Shown here: positions 32,623 through 39,809 of the stretch, piece after piece
Position numbering within the stretch: position 1 is the stretch's first letter
How the letters are laid out: every line of letters begins with the position of its first letter
Origin: an uncultured Bacteroidales bacterium
Lineage (GTDB): Bacteria; Bacteroidota; Bacteroidia; Bacteroidales; FEN-979
Assembly: GCA_903875045.1 (NCBI GenBank)
Contig: CAIQUS010000113.1
Location: 1 to 51,897, forward strand
DNA: 51,897 nucleotides
Reading direction: 5' to 3'
The notes under the pieces: generated by a model
Databases searched by the model: none
The model's input: only the letters and a program-made list of their open reading frames with translations
Told to the model about the DNA's origin: nothing
Translations under genes and position numbers: made by a program

Positions 32623-33405
32623 CTTCTTGATTTCCACGCCATCCTTGAACCGGGTAACGATAACAGCCTTTCCCAATTCATTGTATTCTGTCCAGATACC
32701 ATCCTTTTGTCCGTTTAGATAGTTCCCGGATAGTTTGACTTTCCCGTTCCGGTAATATTCCTTTGATTCACCTGAAAGTTTATTATCCTTGTAAATACTG
32801 GTGGATTGGAGGGAATCATTTTCATAAAATGTCTTCTGCAATCCGTCAAAATTGCCATCCTTGTAGTTGTATTCGGCAATGCGCTGGCCATTTTTATTGT
32901 TCCATCGTGACATTCCGTTTTTCACATTATCCTTAAAAATGGATTCTTCCTGGATTTTCGAATTGTCATAATACTGCCGATAGAGACCATTTTTTTTGCC
33001 AAAGGCATATTCGGTTTCAGATACGGGCGATTCATTAAACTGGCTGTAGGATATCGTCTGGCCATGTTCAAGACCATTCTTGAAATTTTCGACCAGGGTT
33101 ATTTTACCTTTGCGATCAAATTGAATGGAAATACCATCTTTTACGCCATTTGAATAATACTCAACCTTGTAAATCAGATTATTCGGGTAATAGCCAATCC
33201 AGTTTTTTACTTTTTTATTTTCAACAAACTCACCTTTGTACGTAAGTTCTCCCAATTTTTCAATCCAGTAGCCGGTTTTGTTGCCAATTGCATCTTTACG
33301 GTTGACCGTATCGGGAATTTTTGCATCATTGACGGTTCCCTGAGCATTGATTTGCAAAGGGATAATGATGATCATGTAAAGCAGGAAGGATAAGATTTTT
33401 TTCAT
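32617..33405 (-). CDS. Secreted MORN-repeat (YwqK-like) protein
   Basis: A 262-residue protein with a signal peptide (FLLYMIIIIPLQINAQ) and about eight MORN-variant repeats of the form YYxNGxxxGxxxxYxxxGK: EYYSNGVKDGISIQFDRKGK, QYYDNSKIQEESIFKDNVKNG, EYYRNGKVKLSGNYLNGQKDG. The family is widely labelled YwqK antitoxin, but with a signal peptide and no toxin partner that role is not supported here. It follows rimO by 27 bases and may be the last gene of that operon. Confidence 0.8.
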   Translation of the reverse strand: MKKILSFLLYMIIIIPLQINAQGTVNDAKIPDTVNRKDAIGNKTGYWIEKLGELTYKGEFVENKKVKNWIGYYPNNLIYKVEYYSNGVKDGISIQFDRKGKITLVENFKNGLEHGQTISYSQFNESPVSETEYAFGKKNGLYRQYYDNSKIQEESIFKDNVKNGMSRWNNKNGQRIAEYNYKDGNFDGLQKTFYENDSLQSTSIYKDNKLSGESKEYYRNGKVKLSGNYLNGQKDGIWTEYNELGKAVIVTRFKDGVEIKKK

Positions 33406-33432
33406 TGGTTCAAGGTTTTTGCATGTACAAAG

Positions 33433-34743
33433 TTATTTCAATTCTGCATATAAATCAAAGCTTTCAGCCCGGGTGATCGTGACATCGTAAAATGTTCCCG
33501 GGATCAATATTTTATCTTGTTTCAAAATCAACACTTCATTATCAACCTCAGGGGAATCAAACTCTGAGCGGGCAACATAATAATTTTCTTCAACATTGTC
33601 AACCAGTACCTTCATGGTTGTTCCAATTTTTTCAGTATTGCGTGTCAGAGAAATTTCTTCCTGCACAGCCATCAGTTCGTCAACCCTTTCCCTTTTAAGT
33701 TTCTCAGGGACTGAATCTTTGAGGCTAAAGGCGCTTGTATCTTCTTCATGTGAATATGAAAACACACCAAGCCTGTCGAACCGGTATTCTTCTATAAAAC
33801 TCATGAGTTCGCGAAACTCTTTTTCCGTTTCACCGGGATAACCTGCAATGAGTGTGGTTCGAAGGGCAACTCCCGGGATGTTTTGACGAATGGTATCAAC
33901 CAATTTCCGGGTACTTTTTCCATCCATGCCCCGGCGCATCGATTTAAGAATCCGGTCGCTGATGTGTTGAAGCGGGATGTCGATGTAGTTGCAAATATTG
34001 GAATGTGATCTGACAACTTCAAGTAAATCAACCGGAAATCCATCAGGATAGGTGTAATGCAGGCGGATCCATTCGAGCCCTTTCAGATGTGCGAGGGTAT
34101 CGAGCAATTCGGGAAGCAGGCGTTTCTTATAAAGGTCGAGGCCATAATAGGTGGTATCCTGGGCTATGAGGTTGATCTCCTTTACACCCGCAGAAACCAA
34201 ACGCGATGCTTCCGAAACGATTTCCTCCATAGGCCTGCTGGTATGATTTCCCCTGATCAGCGGTATGGCACAAAAAGAACATTTGCGATCGCAGCCTTCG
34301 GCAATTTTCAGATAGGCATAATGGGCTGGGGTGGTAAGTTTACGCTCGCCGGTCAGTTGCGATCTGTAGGTGCCTCCGATATGGCTGATAATTTTTTTCA
34401 GGTCATTGACACCGAAAAAGGCATCCACTTCAGGCAATTCCTGCTGAAGTTTGGATGTATACCGTTCTGAAAGACAACCCATCACATACACATGTTCGAT
34501 GAGATTATGCTGCTTGGCCTGAACAAATTGCAGGATGGTATCGATGGACTCCTGCTTGGCATCGTTGATAAATCCGCAGGTGTTGATGATGGCAGAATCG
34601 ATCCCGGCTGTGTTTACCGGATCAAAAACAAGTTCGAACTTGTTGGCTTCCAATTGTTTCATAAGCAGTTCGGAATCAACAAGATTTTTGGCACAGCCCA
34701 ATGAAACCAGCCCGATCCTGTGAGGTTTGGAATTTGTTTTCAA
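33433..34743 (-). CDS. rimO: Ribosomal protein S12 methylthiotransferase RimO
   Basis: A 436-residue radical SAM enzyme. The N-terminal UPF0004 domain begins RIGLVSLGCAKNLVDSELLM, with further cluster Cys in INTCGF and VMGCLSE. The radical SAM motif is EGCDRKCSFCAIPLIRG. A C-terminal TRAM domain ends the chain. The SLGCAKNLVDSE motif distinguishes RimO from MiaB. It adds a methylthio group to the conserved aspartate of S12, using two 4Fe-4S clusters and SAM. It lies 11 bases after ftsY. Confidence 0.95.
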   Translation of the reverse strand: MKTNSKPHRIGLVSLGCAKNLVDSELLMKQLEANKFELVFDPVNTAGIDSAIINTCGFINDAKQESIDTILQFVQAKQHNLIEHVYVMGCLSERYTSKLQQELPEVDAFFGVNDLKKIISHIGGTYRSQLTGERKLTTPAHYAYLKIAEGCDRKCSFCAIPLIRGNHTSRPMEEIVSEASRLVSAGVKEINLIAQDTTYYGLDLYKKRLLPELLDTLAHLKGLEWIRLHYTYPDGFPVDLLEVVRSHSNICNYIDIPLQHISDRILKSMRRGMDGKSTRKLVDTIRQNIPGVALRTTLIAGYPGETEKEFRELMSFIEEYRFDRLGVFSYSHEEDTSAFSLKDSVPEKLKRERVDELMAVQEEISLTRNTEKIGTTMKVLVDNVEENYYVARSEFDSPEVDNEVLILKQDKILIPGTFYDVTITRAESFDLYAELK

Positions 34744-34754
34744 GAATGGTTGGA

Positions 34755-35705
34755 TTAGTTGAAAAGACTGTCGACAAATTCGATCCGGTTGAATACCTGT
34801 AGGTCTTCAATGCCTTCGCCCACGCCGATGTATTTAACCGGAATTTTAAACTGATCAGAAATTCCGATCACCACACCGCCTTTGGCCGTGCCATCAAGTT
34901 TGGTAAGGGCAAGGGCATTGACTTCGGTGGCGGAGGTAAATTGTTTGGCCTGTTCGAAAGCATTCTGTCCGGTAGATGCATCAAGTACCAGCAACACCTC
35001 GTGGGGGGCATCGGGAATCAGTTTCTGGACCACCTTCCTGATCTTGGAAAGTTCATTCATCAGGTTTATTTTATTATGAAGCCGACCAGCCGTGTCGATG
35101 ATCACAACATCAGAATTCCGTGCGATCGCTGATTTAACCGTATCAAAAGCCACTGACGCCGGATCAGCGCCCATGCCCTGGGTGATGATCGGAACCCCCA
35201 CCCTTTCGGCCCAGATGATGATCTGATCTACAGCCGCCGCTCTGAATGTATCTGCGGCGCCAAGCAGCACAGATTTACCCGATTTTTTAAACTGGTTGGC
35301 AAGTTTGCCAATGGTGGTGGTTTTTCCCACGCCATTTACACCAACCACCATGATGACGTAGGGTTTTTTATCGTCGGGCAAAGAGAAATCAGTAAAATCC
35401 TGGATATTGTTTTCCTGCAGCAGTGCGGCAATCTCCTCCTTGAGCAATTTATTCAGTTCTCCGGTTCCCAGATATTTATCTTTTGATGCCCGCTTCTGTA
35501 TACGTTCAATGATGCGCAGGGTGGTTTCAACACCCACATCAGAGGTAACGAGAATTTCCTCCAAGTTGTCAAGAACTTCATCATCAATGGTTGATTTACC
35601 AACAATGGCTTTTGAAATCCGGGTAAAGATGTTGGATTTCGTTTTTTGTAACCCCTGGTCAAGACGTTCTTTTTTCTCGCGTGAGAAGATGTTGAAGAGT
35701 CCCAT
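34755..35705 (-). CDS. ftsY: Signal recognition particle receptor FtsY
   Basis: A 316-residue SRP GTPase. The N domain has the helical bundle (IFTRISKAIVGKSTIDDEVLDNLEEIL). The G domain has G1 GVNGVGKTTTIGKLA, the insertion-box motif LLGAADTFRAAAVDQI, G3 DTAGR and G4 TKLDGTAKGG. The acidic A domain of enterobacterial FtsY is absent, leaving only an N-terminal helix (GLFNIFSREKKERLDQGL) for membrane contact, which is normal in Bacteroidota. It docks SRP-ribosome complexes at the Sec translocon. A strong intrinsic terminator lies 22 bases upstream of its start, so expression depends on readthrough or on an unseen internal promoter. Confidence 0.95.
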   Translation of the reverse strand: MGLFNIFSREKKERLDQGLQKTKSNIFTRISKAIVGKSTIDDEVLDNLEEILVTSDVGVETTLRIIERIQKRASKDKYLGTGELNKLLKEEIAALLQENNIQDFTDFSLPDDKKPYVIMVVGVNGVGKTTTIGKLANQFKKSGKSVLLGAADTFRAAAVDQIIIWAERVGVPIITQGMGADPASVAFDTVKSAIARNSDVVIIDTAGRLHNKINLMNELSKIRKVVQKLIPDAPHEVLLVLDASTGQNAFEQAKQFTSATEVNALALTKLDGTAKGGVVIGISDQFKIPVKYIGVGEGIEDLQVFNRIEFVDSLFN

Positions 35706-35727
35706 AAAACGACTTTTTATATATAAA

Positions 35728-35757
35728 AAAAGCTTTTTTCCGGGGAAAAAAGCTTTT
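35728..35757 (-). terminator. Intrinsic terminator between the DUF4295 gene and ftsY
   Basis: Two 13-base arms (35728-35740 and 35745-35757) pair perfectly around loop CGGG. On the minus strand the stem is followed by a run of seven T and then TATATA. This is the most convincing intrinsic terminator in the window. It separates highly expressed ribosomal genes from ftsY-rimO. Confidence 0.85.
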
Positions 35758-35777
35758 CAGCAGGAATAAATATTGTA

Positions 35778-35939
35778 CTAGTTTTCTTTGTTTGCTAAAA
35801 AATCTTTCAGCATTTCATTGGCAACAATCGTTTCCTTGAAAACAAAGGCTCCTGATTTGGGGGACTTGACCATGCGGATGACTTTTGTGAAATCTTTTCC
35901 GGATGTAGCTTTAAACGAAGCAACTACTTTCTTTGCCAT
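35778..35939 (-). CDS. DUF4295 small basic protein
   Basis: A 53-residue protein: MAKKVVASFKATSGKDFTKV near the N-terminus and ending MLKDFLANKEN. It matches DUF4295, a Bacteroidota-specific small basic protein always found next to rpmG and ftsY. Its size, charge and position suggest a ribosome-associated role, which is not established here. It lies 8 bases after rpmG and is followed directly by an intrinsic terminator. Confidence 0.88.
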   Translation of the reverse strand: MAKKVVASFKATSGKDFTKVIRMVKSPKSGAFVFKETIVANEMLKDFLANKEN

Positions 35940-35947
35940 ATCTTAAG

Positions 35948-36136
35948 TTATTTAATTTCTTTATGAACTGTGATTTTCTTTAAATACGAATTGTACTTTT
36001 TCAGTTCAATTCTTTCAGGAGTGTTTTTTTTATTTTTAGTAGTAATGTACCGGGAGATGCCTGGAACACCACTTGTCCTCTGCTGGGTACATTCTAAAAT
36101 TACCTGAATCCGTTGGTCTTTGCTCTTTTTTGCCAT
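35948..36136 (-). CDS. rpmG: 50S ribosomal protein L33
   Basis: A 62-residue protein, [17 protein letters not shown] ... [20 protein letters not shown], an L33 with only one of the zinc-ribbon cysteines, so the zinc-free type. Many Bacteroidota have rpmB (L28) immediately upstream. Here an xerD-type gene on the opposite strand occupies that place and no L28 is in the window. A good promoter lies 29-59 bases upstream. Confidence 0.95.
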   Translation of the reverse strand: MAKKSKDQRIQVILECTQQRTSGVPGISRYITTKNKKNTPERIELKKYNSYLKKITVHKEIK

Positions 36137-36164
36137 CTTACGACTTCTTTATTTTTCGGGACTG

Positions 36165-36195
36165 CAAAATTAAAATATTTCCCGGAATAAACAAA
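36165..36195 (-). promoter_or_regulatory. Promoter of rpmG
   Basis: On the minus strand TTTG (36192-36195) is separated by 19 bases from TAATTTTG (36165-36172). Both match the Bacteroidota consensus. The leader before the rpmG start is about 20-25 bases. Confidence 0.75.
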
Positions 36196-36252
36196 AATTA
36201 TTTCTACTTTTATTTCCTGGTTAAAAATCAGGTAAAAAACCAAGGTTCGCTC

Positions 36253-37152
36253 ATGTGGAATTCATATATCAACGGGTTTAAGGCTTACCTTGAGTTCGAA
36301 AAATCATTGTCAGCAAACTCGGTGGAAGCATACCTCCATGATGTGGCAAAGATAACGCAATTTCTTGAAGCGGAAGGGTTGGATATTGGTCCTGAAAAAT
36401 TGGAACTCCGCCACCTGCAATCATTTTTCAGATGGATAACCGAATTGGGAATGACGGCACGTACACAGGCAAGGGTTATCTCCGGCCTGCGTGCCTTTTA
36501 TCGTTACCTCCTCCTCGAAAACATTGTTAAGCAAGATCCGACCGAAAATTTTGATTCGCCAAAAACCGGACTAAAGTTACCTGTCACACTCAATGTGCAT
36601 GAGGTTGACCTGTTGATAGCTCAGATAGACCTGAGCACACCGGAGGGAAAAAGAAACAAAGCCATCCTTGAAACGTTGTATGGATGCGGGCTCCGGGTGT
36701 CAGAGCTGGTTAACCTGAAAATCTCAAACCTCCATTTCAGGGAAGGATTTATCAAAGTTACCGGGAAAGGTGATAAGGAAAGGCTGGTGCCTGTCGGGCA
36801 CATCGCCCAGGCTGAAATGTCATACTATCTTAACGATATCAGACCAGGTATTCCTGTTAAAAAAGGCGCAGAGGATATCGTGTTCCTGAACCGGCGTGGC
36901 GCCGGCCTTACCAGGGAGATGATATTTACCATCATCAAAAGGCTGGCCATAGGTTCGGGCTTAAAAAAAAGGATCAGTCCACACACCTTCCGGCACTCTT
37001 TTGCCACCGATCTGGTGGAAGGGGGCGCCGATCTGCGTGCCGTTCAGGAGATGCTCGGACATGAATCGATCACCACAACCGAAATTTACACACACCTTGA
37101 CCGGGAATTCCTGAGAAGTACGATTATTCAGTATCATCCCAGGAGCAGGTGA
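36253..37152 (+). CDS. xerD: XerC/XerD-family tyrosine recombinase
   Basis: A 299-residue site-specific recombinase with an N-terminal SAM-like core-binding domain (WNSYINGFKAYLEFEKSLSANSVEAYLHDV). The full catalytic set is present: R148 in CGLRVSEL, K172 in TGKGDKERLVPVG, H244 and R247 in HTFRHSFATDL, H270 in LGHESITTTEIY, Y279. Length and motifs fit the housekeeping chromosome-dimer resolvase XerD rather than a mobile-element integrase; XerC cannot be excluded. I chose the start at 36253 because a longer frame would run back through the rpmG promoter and coding region. Confidence 0.88.
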   Translation: MWNSYINGFKAYLEFEKSLSANSVEAYLHDVAKITQFLEAEGLDIGPEKLELRHLQSFFRWITELGMTARTQARVISGLRAFYRYLLLENIVKQDPTENFDSPKTGLKLPVTLNVHEVDLLIAQIDLSTPEGKRNKAILETLYGCGLRVSELVNLKISNLHFREGFIKVTGKGDKERLVPVGHIAQAEMSYYLNDIRPGIPVKKGAEDIVFLNRRGAGLTREMIFTIIKRLAIGSGLKKRISPHTFRHSFATDLVEGGADLRAVQEMLGHESITTTEIYTHLDREFLRSTIIQYHPRSR

Positions 37153-37174
37153 ACGGGTGAGCGATTTACCCGTT
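37152..37174. terminator. Hairpin at the xerD-type gene end
   Basis: AACGGGT (37152-37158) pairs with ACCCGTT (37168-37174) around a 9-base loop, starting at the last base of the stop codon. It is followed by imperfect repeats of TTTACCTG/TTCACCTG to 37200. It lies between convergent genes, so a bidirectional terminator is likely, but there is no long T-run. Confidence 0.5.
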
Positions 37175-37197
37175 TACCTGTTCACCTGCTCACCTGT

Positions 37198-37992
37198 TTA
37201 CCTAAAAGGCGAATTCGGTTCCTTTGCCATGTGGTTGTAGACCATTTTATCCATGAATTTCGGAAAGAATTTATTCAGCAGAACGGTAAGTTTACCCTGG
37301 GTGGTCAGAATCAAACGATCTTTTTTCTTTTCGATCGCCTGGACGATCCGGCGGGCAACCTCCCCGGCCGTCATAAGTTTTTCTTCATCAAGCGGGGTTT
37401 CTCCCTGAGAGGTCCCATCCTTTGACAATGCCACATTGCGGATGTTGGAAGCCGTAAAACCGGGGCATGCAATGAGTACGTGGAGCCCCTTTTTAAGATT
37501 TTCAATCCGCACCACCTCCAGAAAACCCTGCATGGCAAATTTCGAAGCAGAGTAACCTGTCCGACCGGGTAGTCCTTTGTATCCGGCAATTGATGATACC
37601 CCTACAAGTGATCCTTTGGATGCCAGCAGGTAAGGCAGGGCATACTTTGTACAATAAACCATCCCCCAGAAGTTGGTATCCATGAGCTGGCGAATCACAC
37701 CGAGGTTCACTTCAGCAAAAAGCGCCCGCATGGAAATACCGGCATTGTTGATGAGGATATCGATACGTCCGAACTTTTCGATCGTCTTTTGAATAAGAAC
37801 CTCGCAATCTGATTCTTTGGTAACATCTGTACGAACATCAAGTATCCCGGATGAGATTTTAAACAATTCCGGATCAGAAACTCCCGAACGGGATGCCGCA
37901 ACAACTTTAGCCCCCCGGCGGGCGAATTCAAACGCCAGGGCTTTACCGATTCCGGATGACGCTCCGGTGATGATAACTACTTTTCCGTGCAT
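37198..37992 (-). CDS. Short-chain dehydrogenase/reductase
   Basis: A 264-residue classical SDR. It has the cofactor motif TGASSGIG (residues about 10-17), NNAG, and the catalytic Ser-Tyr-Lys set in VSSIAGYKGLPGRTGYSASKFA. After the first strand, ASRSG with Arg suggests NADPH use. A C-terminal helical extension (LTVLLNKFFPKFMDKMVYNHM) resembles members acting on lipids or membrane-bound substrates. The exact substrate is unknown. Confidence 0.88.
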   Translation of the reverse strand: MHGKVVIITGASSGIGKALAFEFARRGAKVVAASRSGVSDPELFKISSGILDVRTDVTKESDCEVLIQKTIEKFGRIDILINNAGISMRALFAEVNLGVIRQLMDTNFWGMVYCTKYALPYLLASKGSLVGVSSIAGYKGLPGRTGYSASKFAMQGFLEVVRIENLKKGLHVLIACPGFTASNIRNVALSKDGTSQGETPLDEEKLMTAGEVARRIVQAIEKKKDRLILTTQGKLTVLLNKFFPKFMDKMVYNHMAKEPNSPFR

Positions 37993-38039
37993 TGGTATAT
38001 TTTGATTTATAATAAATGATGATATCCCATGATGAATTG

Positions 38040-38075
38040 CAAATTTAGTTATTCCGCATTGATTTTATATCTTTG
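38040..38075. promoter_or_regulatory. Divergent promoter region of SDR and aminotransferase genes
   Basis: On the plus strand TATCTTTG (38068-38075) has TTTA (38044-38047) 20 bases upstream, close to the -33/-7 consensus, giving a leader of about 20 bases to 38102. On the minus strand 38040-38047 reads TAAATTTG, 48 bases before the SDR start. The two elements overlap at 38044-38047, so the two promoters may compete. Confidence 0.55.
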
Positions 38076-38101
38076 GAGGGGATTCGTAAAAAACATGACC
38101 A

Positions 38102-39289
38102 ATGACAGAGCGTGAAATATTTTACAGGCACCTTGGATTGCCGTCGTTTTATCCGATGGGGCTGGAGATTGAAAAGGCAGAGGGGGTTTATCTGTTCACG
38201 AAGTCGGGCGGTCGATTCATGGATCTGGTGTCGGGAATTACCGTTAGCAATACCGGGCACCGCCATCCCAGGGTACTGGAAGCCATCCGTGATCAGCTCG
38301 ACAAATACCTGCACCTCAATGTGTATGGCGAGTTTATCCAATCACCCCAGGTCCGCCTGGCTGAACGGCTTACAGGTCTTTTGCCTGAAAAGCTGGACTC
38401 CGTCTATTTTGTCAATTCCGGCAGTGAGGCCATTGAAGGGGCATTAAAACTTGCCAAACGGTTCACCGGACGTACTGAAATCATCTCATTTACAAACGCC
38501 TATCATGGCAGTACCCATGGGAGTTTAAGCATCCTGGGCAATGAAACCCTGAAAAACGCCTTCCGGCCATTGCTGCCCGATGTGAAACTGATCGAATTCA
38601 ACAACTACTGCCACCTTGAAAAGATATCAACCCGTACAGCCTGTGTTGTGATCGAACTGGTGCAGGCAGAAGCGGGAATTATTCCTGCCGAGGAGTTTTT
38701 CATCCGTCAGCTGAGCAAGCGCTGTGCCCGTAACGGAGTGCTGGTCATCCTTGATGATGTCCAAATGGGTATGGGACGTACCGGTAAATTGTTCAGTTTC
38801 GGGCATTACGACTTTGTTCCGGATATTCTTGTTCTGGCCAAAGCGCTCGGTGCGGGTATGCCACTGGGGGCCTTTATCGCAAGGAAAGAGATGATGGACA
38901 TGCTGGCATATAATCCCGAATTGGGCCATATCACTACTTTTGGTGGCCACCCGGTGAGTTGTGCGGCAGCGCTGGCAGGACTCGAGGTGCTTTTATCCGA
39001 TGAACTCATTCCCGGGGCAGAAGAGAGGGGGAGAAAGTTTGCCGAAAAACTATCAGGCCATCCGGCCATCGCGGAGATTCGCCGGGCAGGGCTGGCGCTT
39101 GGGATTGATCTTGTCCATCCTGAAAGGAGGAACCTCTTGATGGAAAATGCCCTGAACCAGGGACTCATCATCGATTGGTACCTGTTCAAACCGGCAACAT
39201 TCCGTATTGCCCCTCCCCTGACCATTACTGATGACGAGATTGACATGGCTTGCGGAAAGTTACAGAATGCCCTCGACGCGTTACATTAA
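38102..39289 (+). CDS. Class III (ornithine/acetylornithine-type) aminotransferase
   Basis: A 395-residue PLP enzyme. It has the phosphate-binding NSGSEAIEGALKLAKRFTG, the cofactor-stacking AYHGSTHGSLS, the Asp of ILDDVQMGMGRTGKLF and the PLP lysine K247 in LAKALGAGMPLGA. It resembles acetylornithine, ornithine or 4-aminobutyrate aminotransferases, with VIELVQAEAGIIPAEEFF. No arginine-biosynthesis genes are adjacent, so the substrate is open. The stop codon lies inside a 7-bp sequence duplicated by insertion of the repeat element that follows. Confidence 0.9.
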   Translation: MTEREIFYRHLGLPSFYPMGLEIEKAEGVYLFTKSGGRFMDLVSGITVSNTGHRHPRVLEAIRDQLDKYLHLNVYGEFIQSPQVRLAERLTGLLPEKLDSVYFVNSGSEAIEGALKLAKRFTGRTEIISFTNAYHGSTHGSLSILGNETLKNAFRPLLPDVKLIEFNNYCHLEKISTRTACVVIELVQAEAGIIPAEEFFIRQLSKRCARNGVLVILDDVQMGMGRTGKLFSFGHYDFVPDILVLAKALGAGMPLGAFIARKEMMDMLAYNPELGHITTFGGHPVSCAAALAGLEVLLSDELIPGAEERGRKFAEKLSGHPAIAEIRRAGLALGIDLVHPERRNLLMENALNQGLIIDWYLFKPATFRIAPPLTITDDEIDMACGKLQNALDALH

Positions 39290-39809
39290 TTACTCAAGTT
39301 TCGGGGTTGAAAATTTGGTAAATGGGGTACATCATATTTGATATTTCACCCCTTCGGGGTTTATGGATAGACTCCACAACCGATTATTCTACAATCATTT
39401 CAGCCCTTCGGGCTTTAGATCATTAAAATGTCATTCCCGGCATCACAACAAAATCCCAAAGGGATGATATGATTGTAGCTAAACAATATTGAGGGCACTC
39501 CGAAAAGTCTGATGACAACTATTTTTACCGCAGAGCGCCACAGAGCTTTGTCGCAGAGGGCCGCAAAGGTATAGTTATCTGCGAGTTATCTCTGCGGTTC
39601 TTTGCGGTTTCTTTGTATTCTTTGCGGTTTAACAATTTTTTAGATAGTGATTTGATGAAAAAACGACTTTTCGGAGTGGTCTCAATATTGATTTGCAACA
39701 AAATCCCAAAGGGATGGTATGATTAGATTTCCTAATAAAAACCGTTGAAGACCCTCAGGAATATTGAATTATCAAGGCACTCGGTTAACTCCGAAACTTG
39801 TGTTAATTA
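39286..39809. repeat. MITE-like element copy 1 with 7-bp target duplication
   Basis: The body runs 39293-39802 (510 bases) with imperfect terminal inverted repeats: left CTCAAGTTTCGGGGTT, right end read inward CACAAGTTTCGGAGTT (14 of 16 match). It is flanked by TTAATTA on both sides (39286-39292 and 39803-39809). Inside are palindromes CCCCTTCGGGG and AGCCCTTCGGGCT, two copies of a unit built around AACAAAATCCC-AAGGGAT, and a nested element (39485-39689). There is no coding frame. It occupies the whole 513-base gap between the convergent aminotransferase and radical SAM genes. Confidence 0.85.
39485..39689. repeat. Nested 205-bp element inside repeat copy 1
   Basis: Terminal inverted repeats at 39485-39509 and 39665-39689 match at 23 of 25 positions and contain CACTCCGAAAAGTC. 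The interior is made of CGCAGAG/TTTGCGGTT-type units. It lies between two copies of the AACAAAATCCC unit that are directly adjacent in the copy at the right window edge, so it looks inserted. Copy 2 retains only one of the two ends (44653-44677). Confidence 0.75.

Noticed and set aside
32617-33405. YwqK antitoxin of a toxin-antitoxin pair
   Set aside because: The protein is exported and made of MORN repeats, and no toxin gene is adjacent; the antitoxin label is a database convention.
36253-37152. Integrase of an integrative element
   Set aside because: Size and motifs fit a housekeeping XerC/D recombinase, and there is no attachment-site duplication or cargo around it.
39293-39802. Insertion sequence with its own transposase
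   Set aside because: No reading frame of useful length exists in any copy; it can only be a non-autonomous element.
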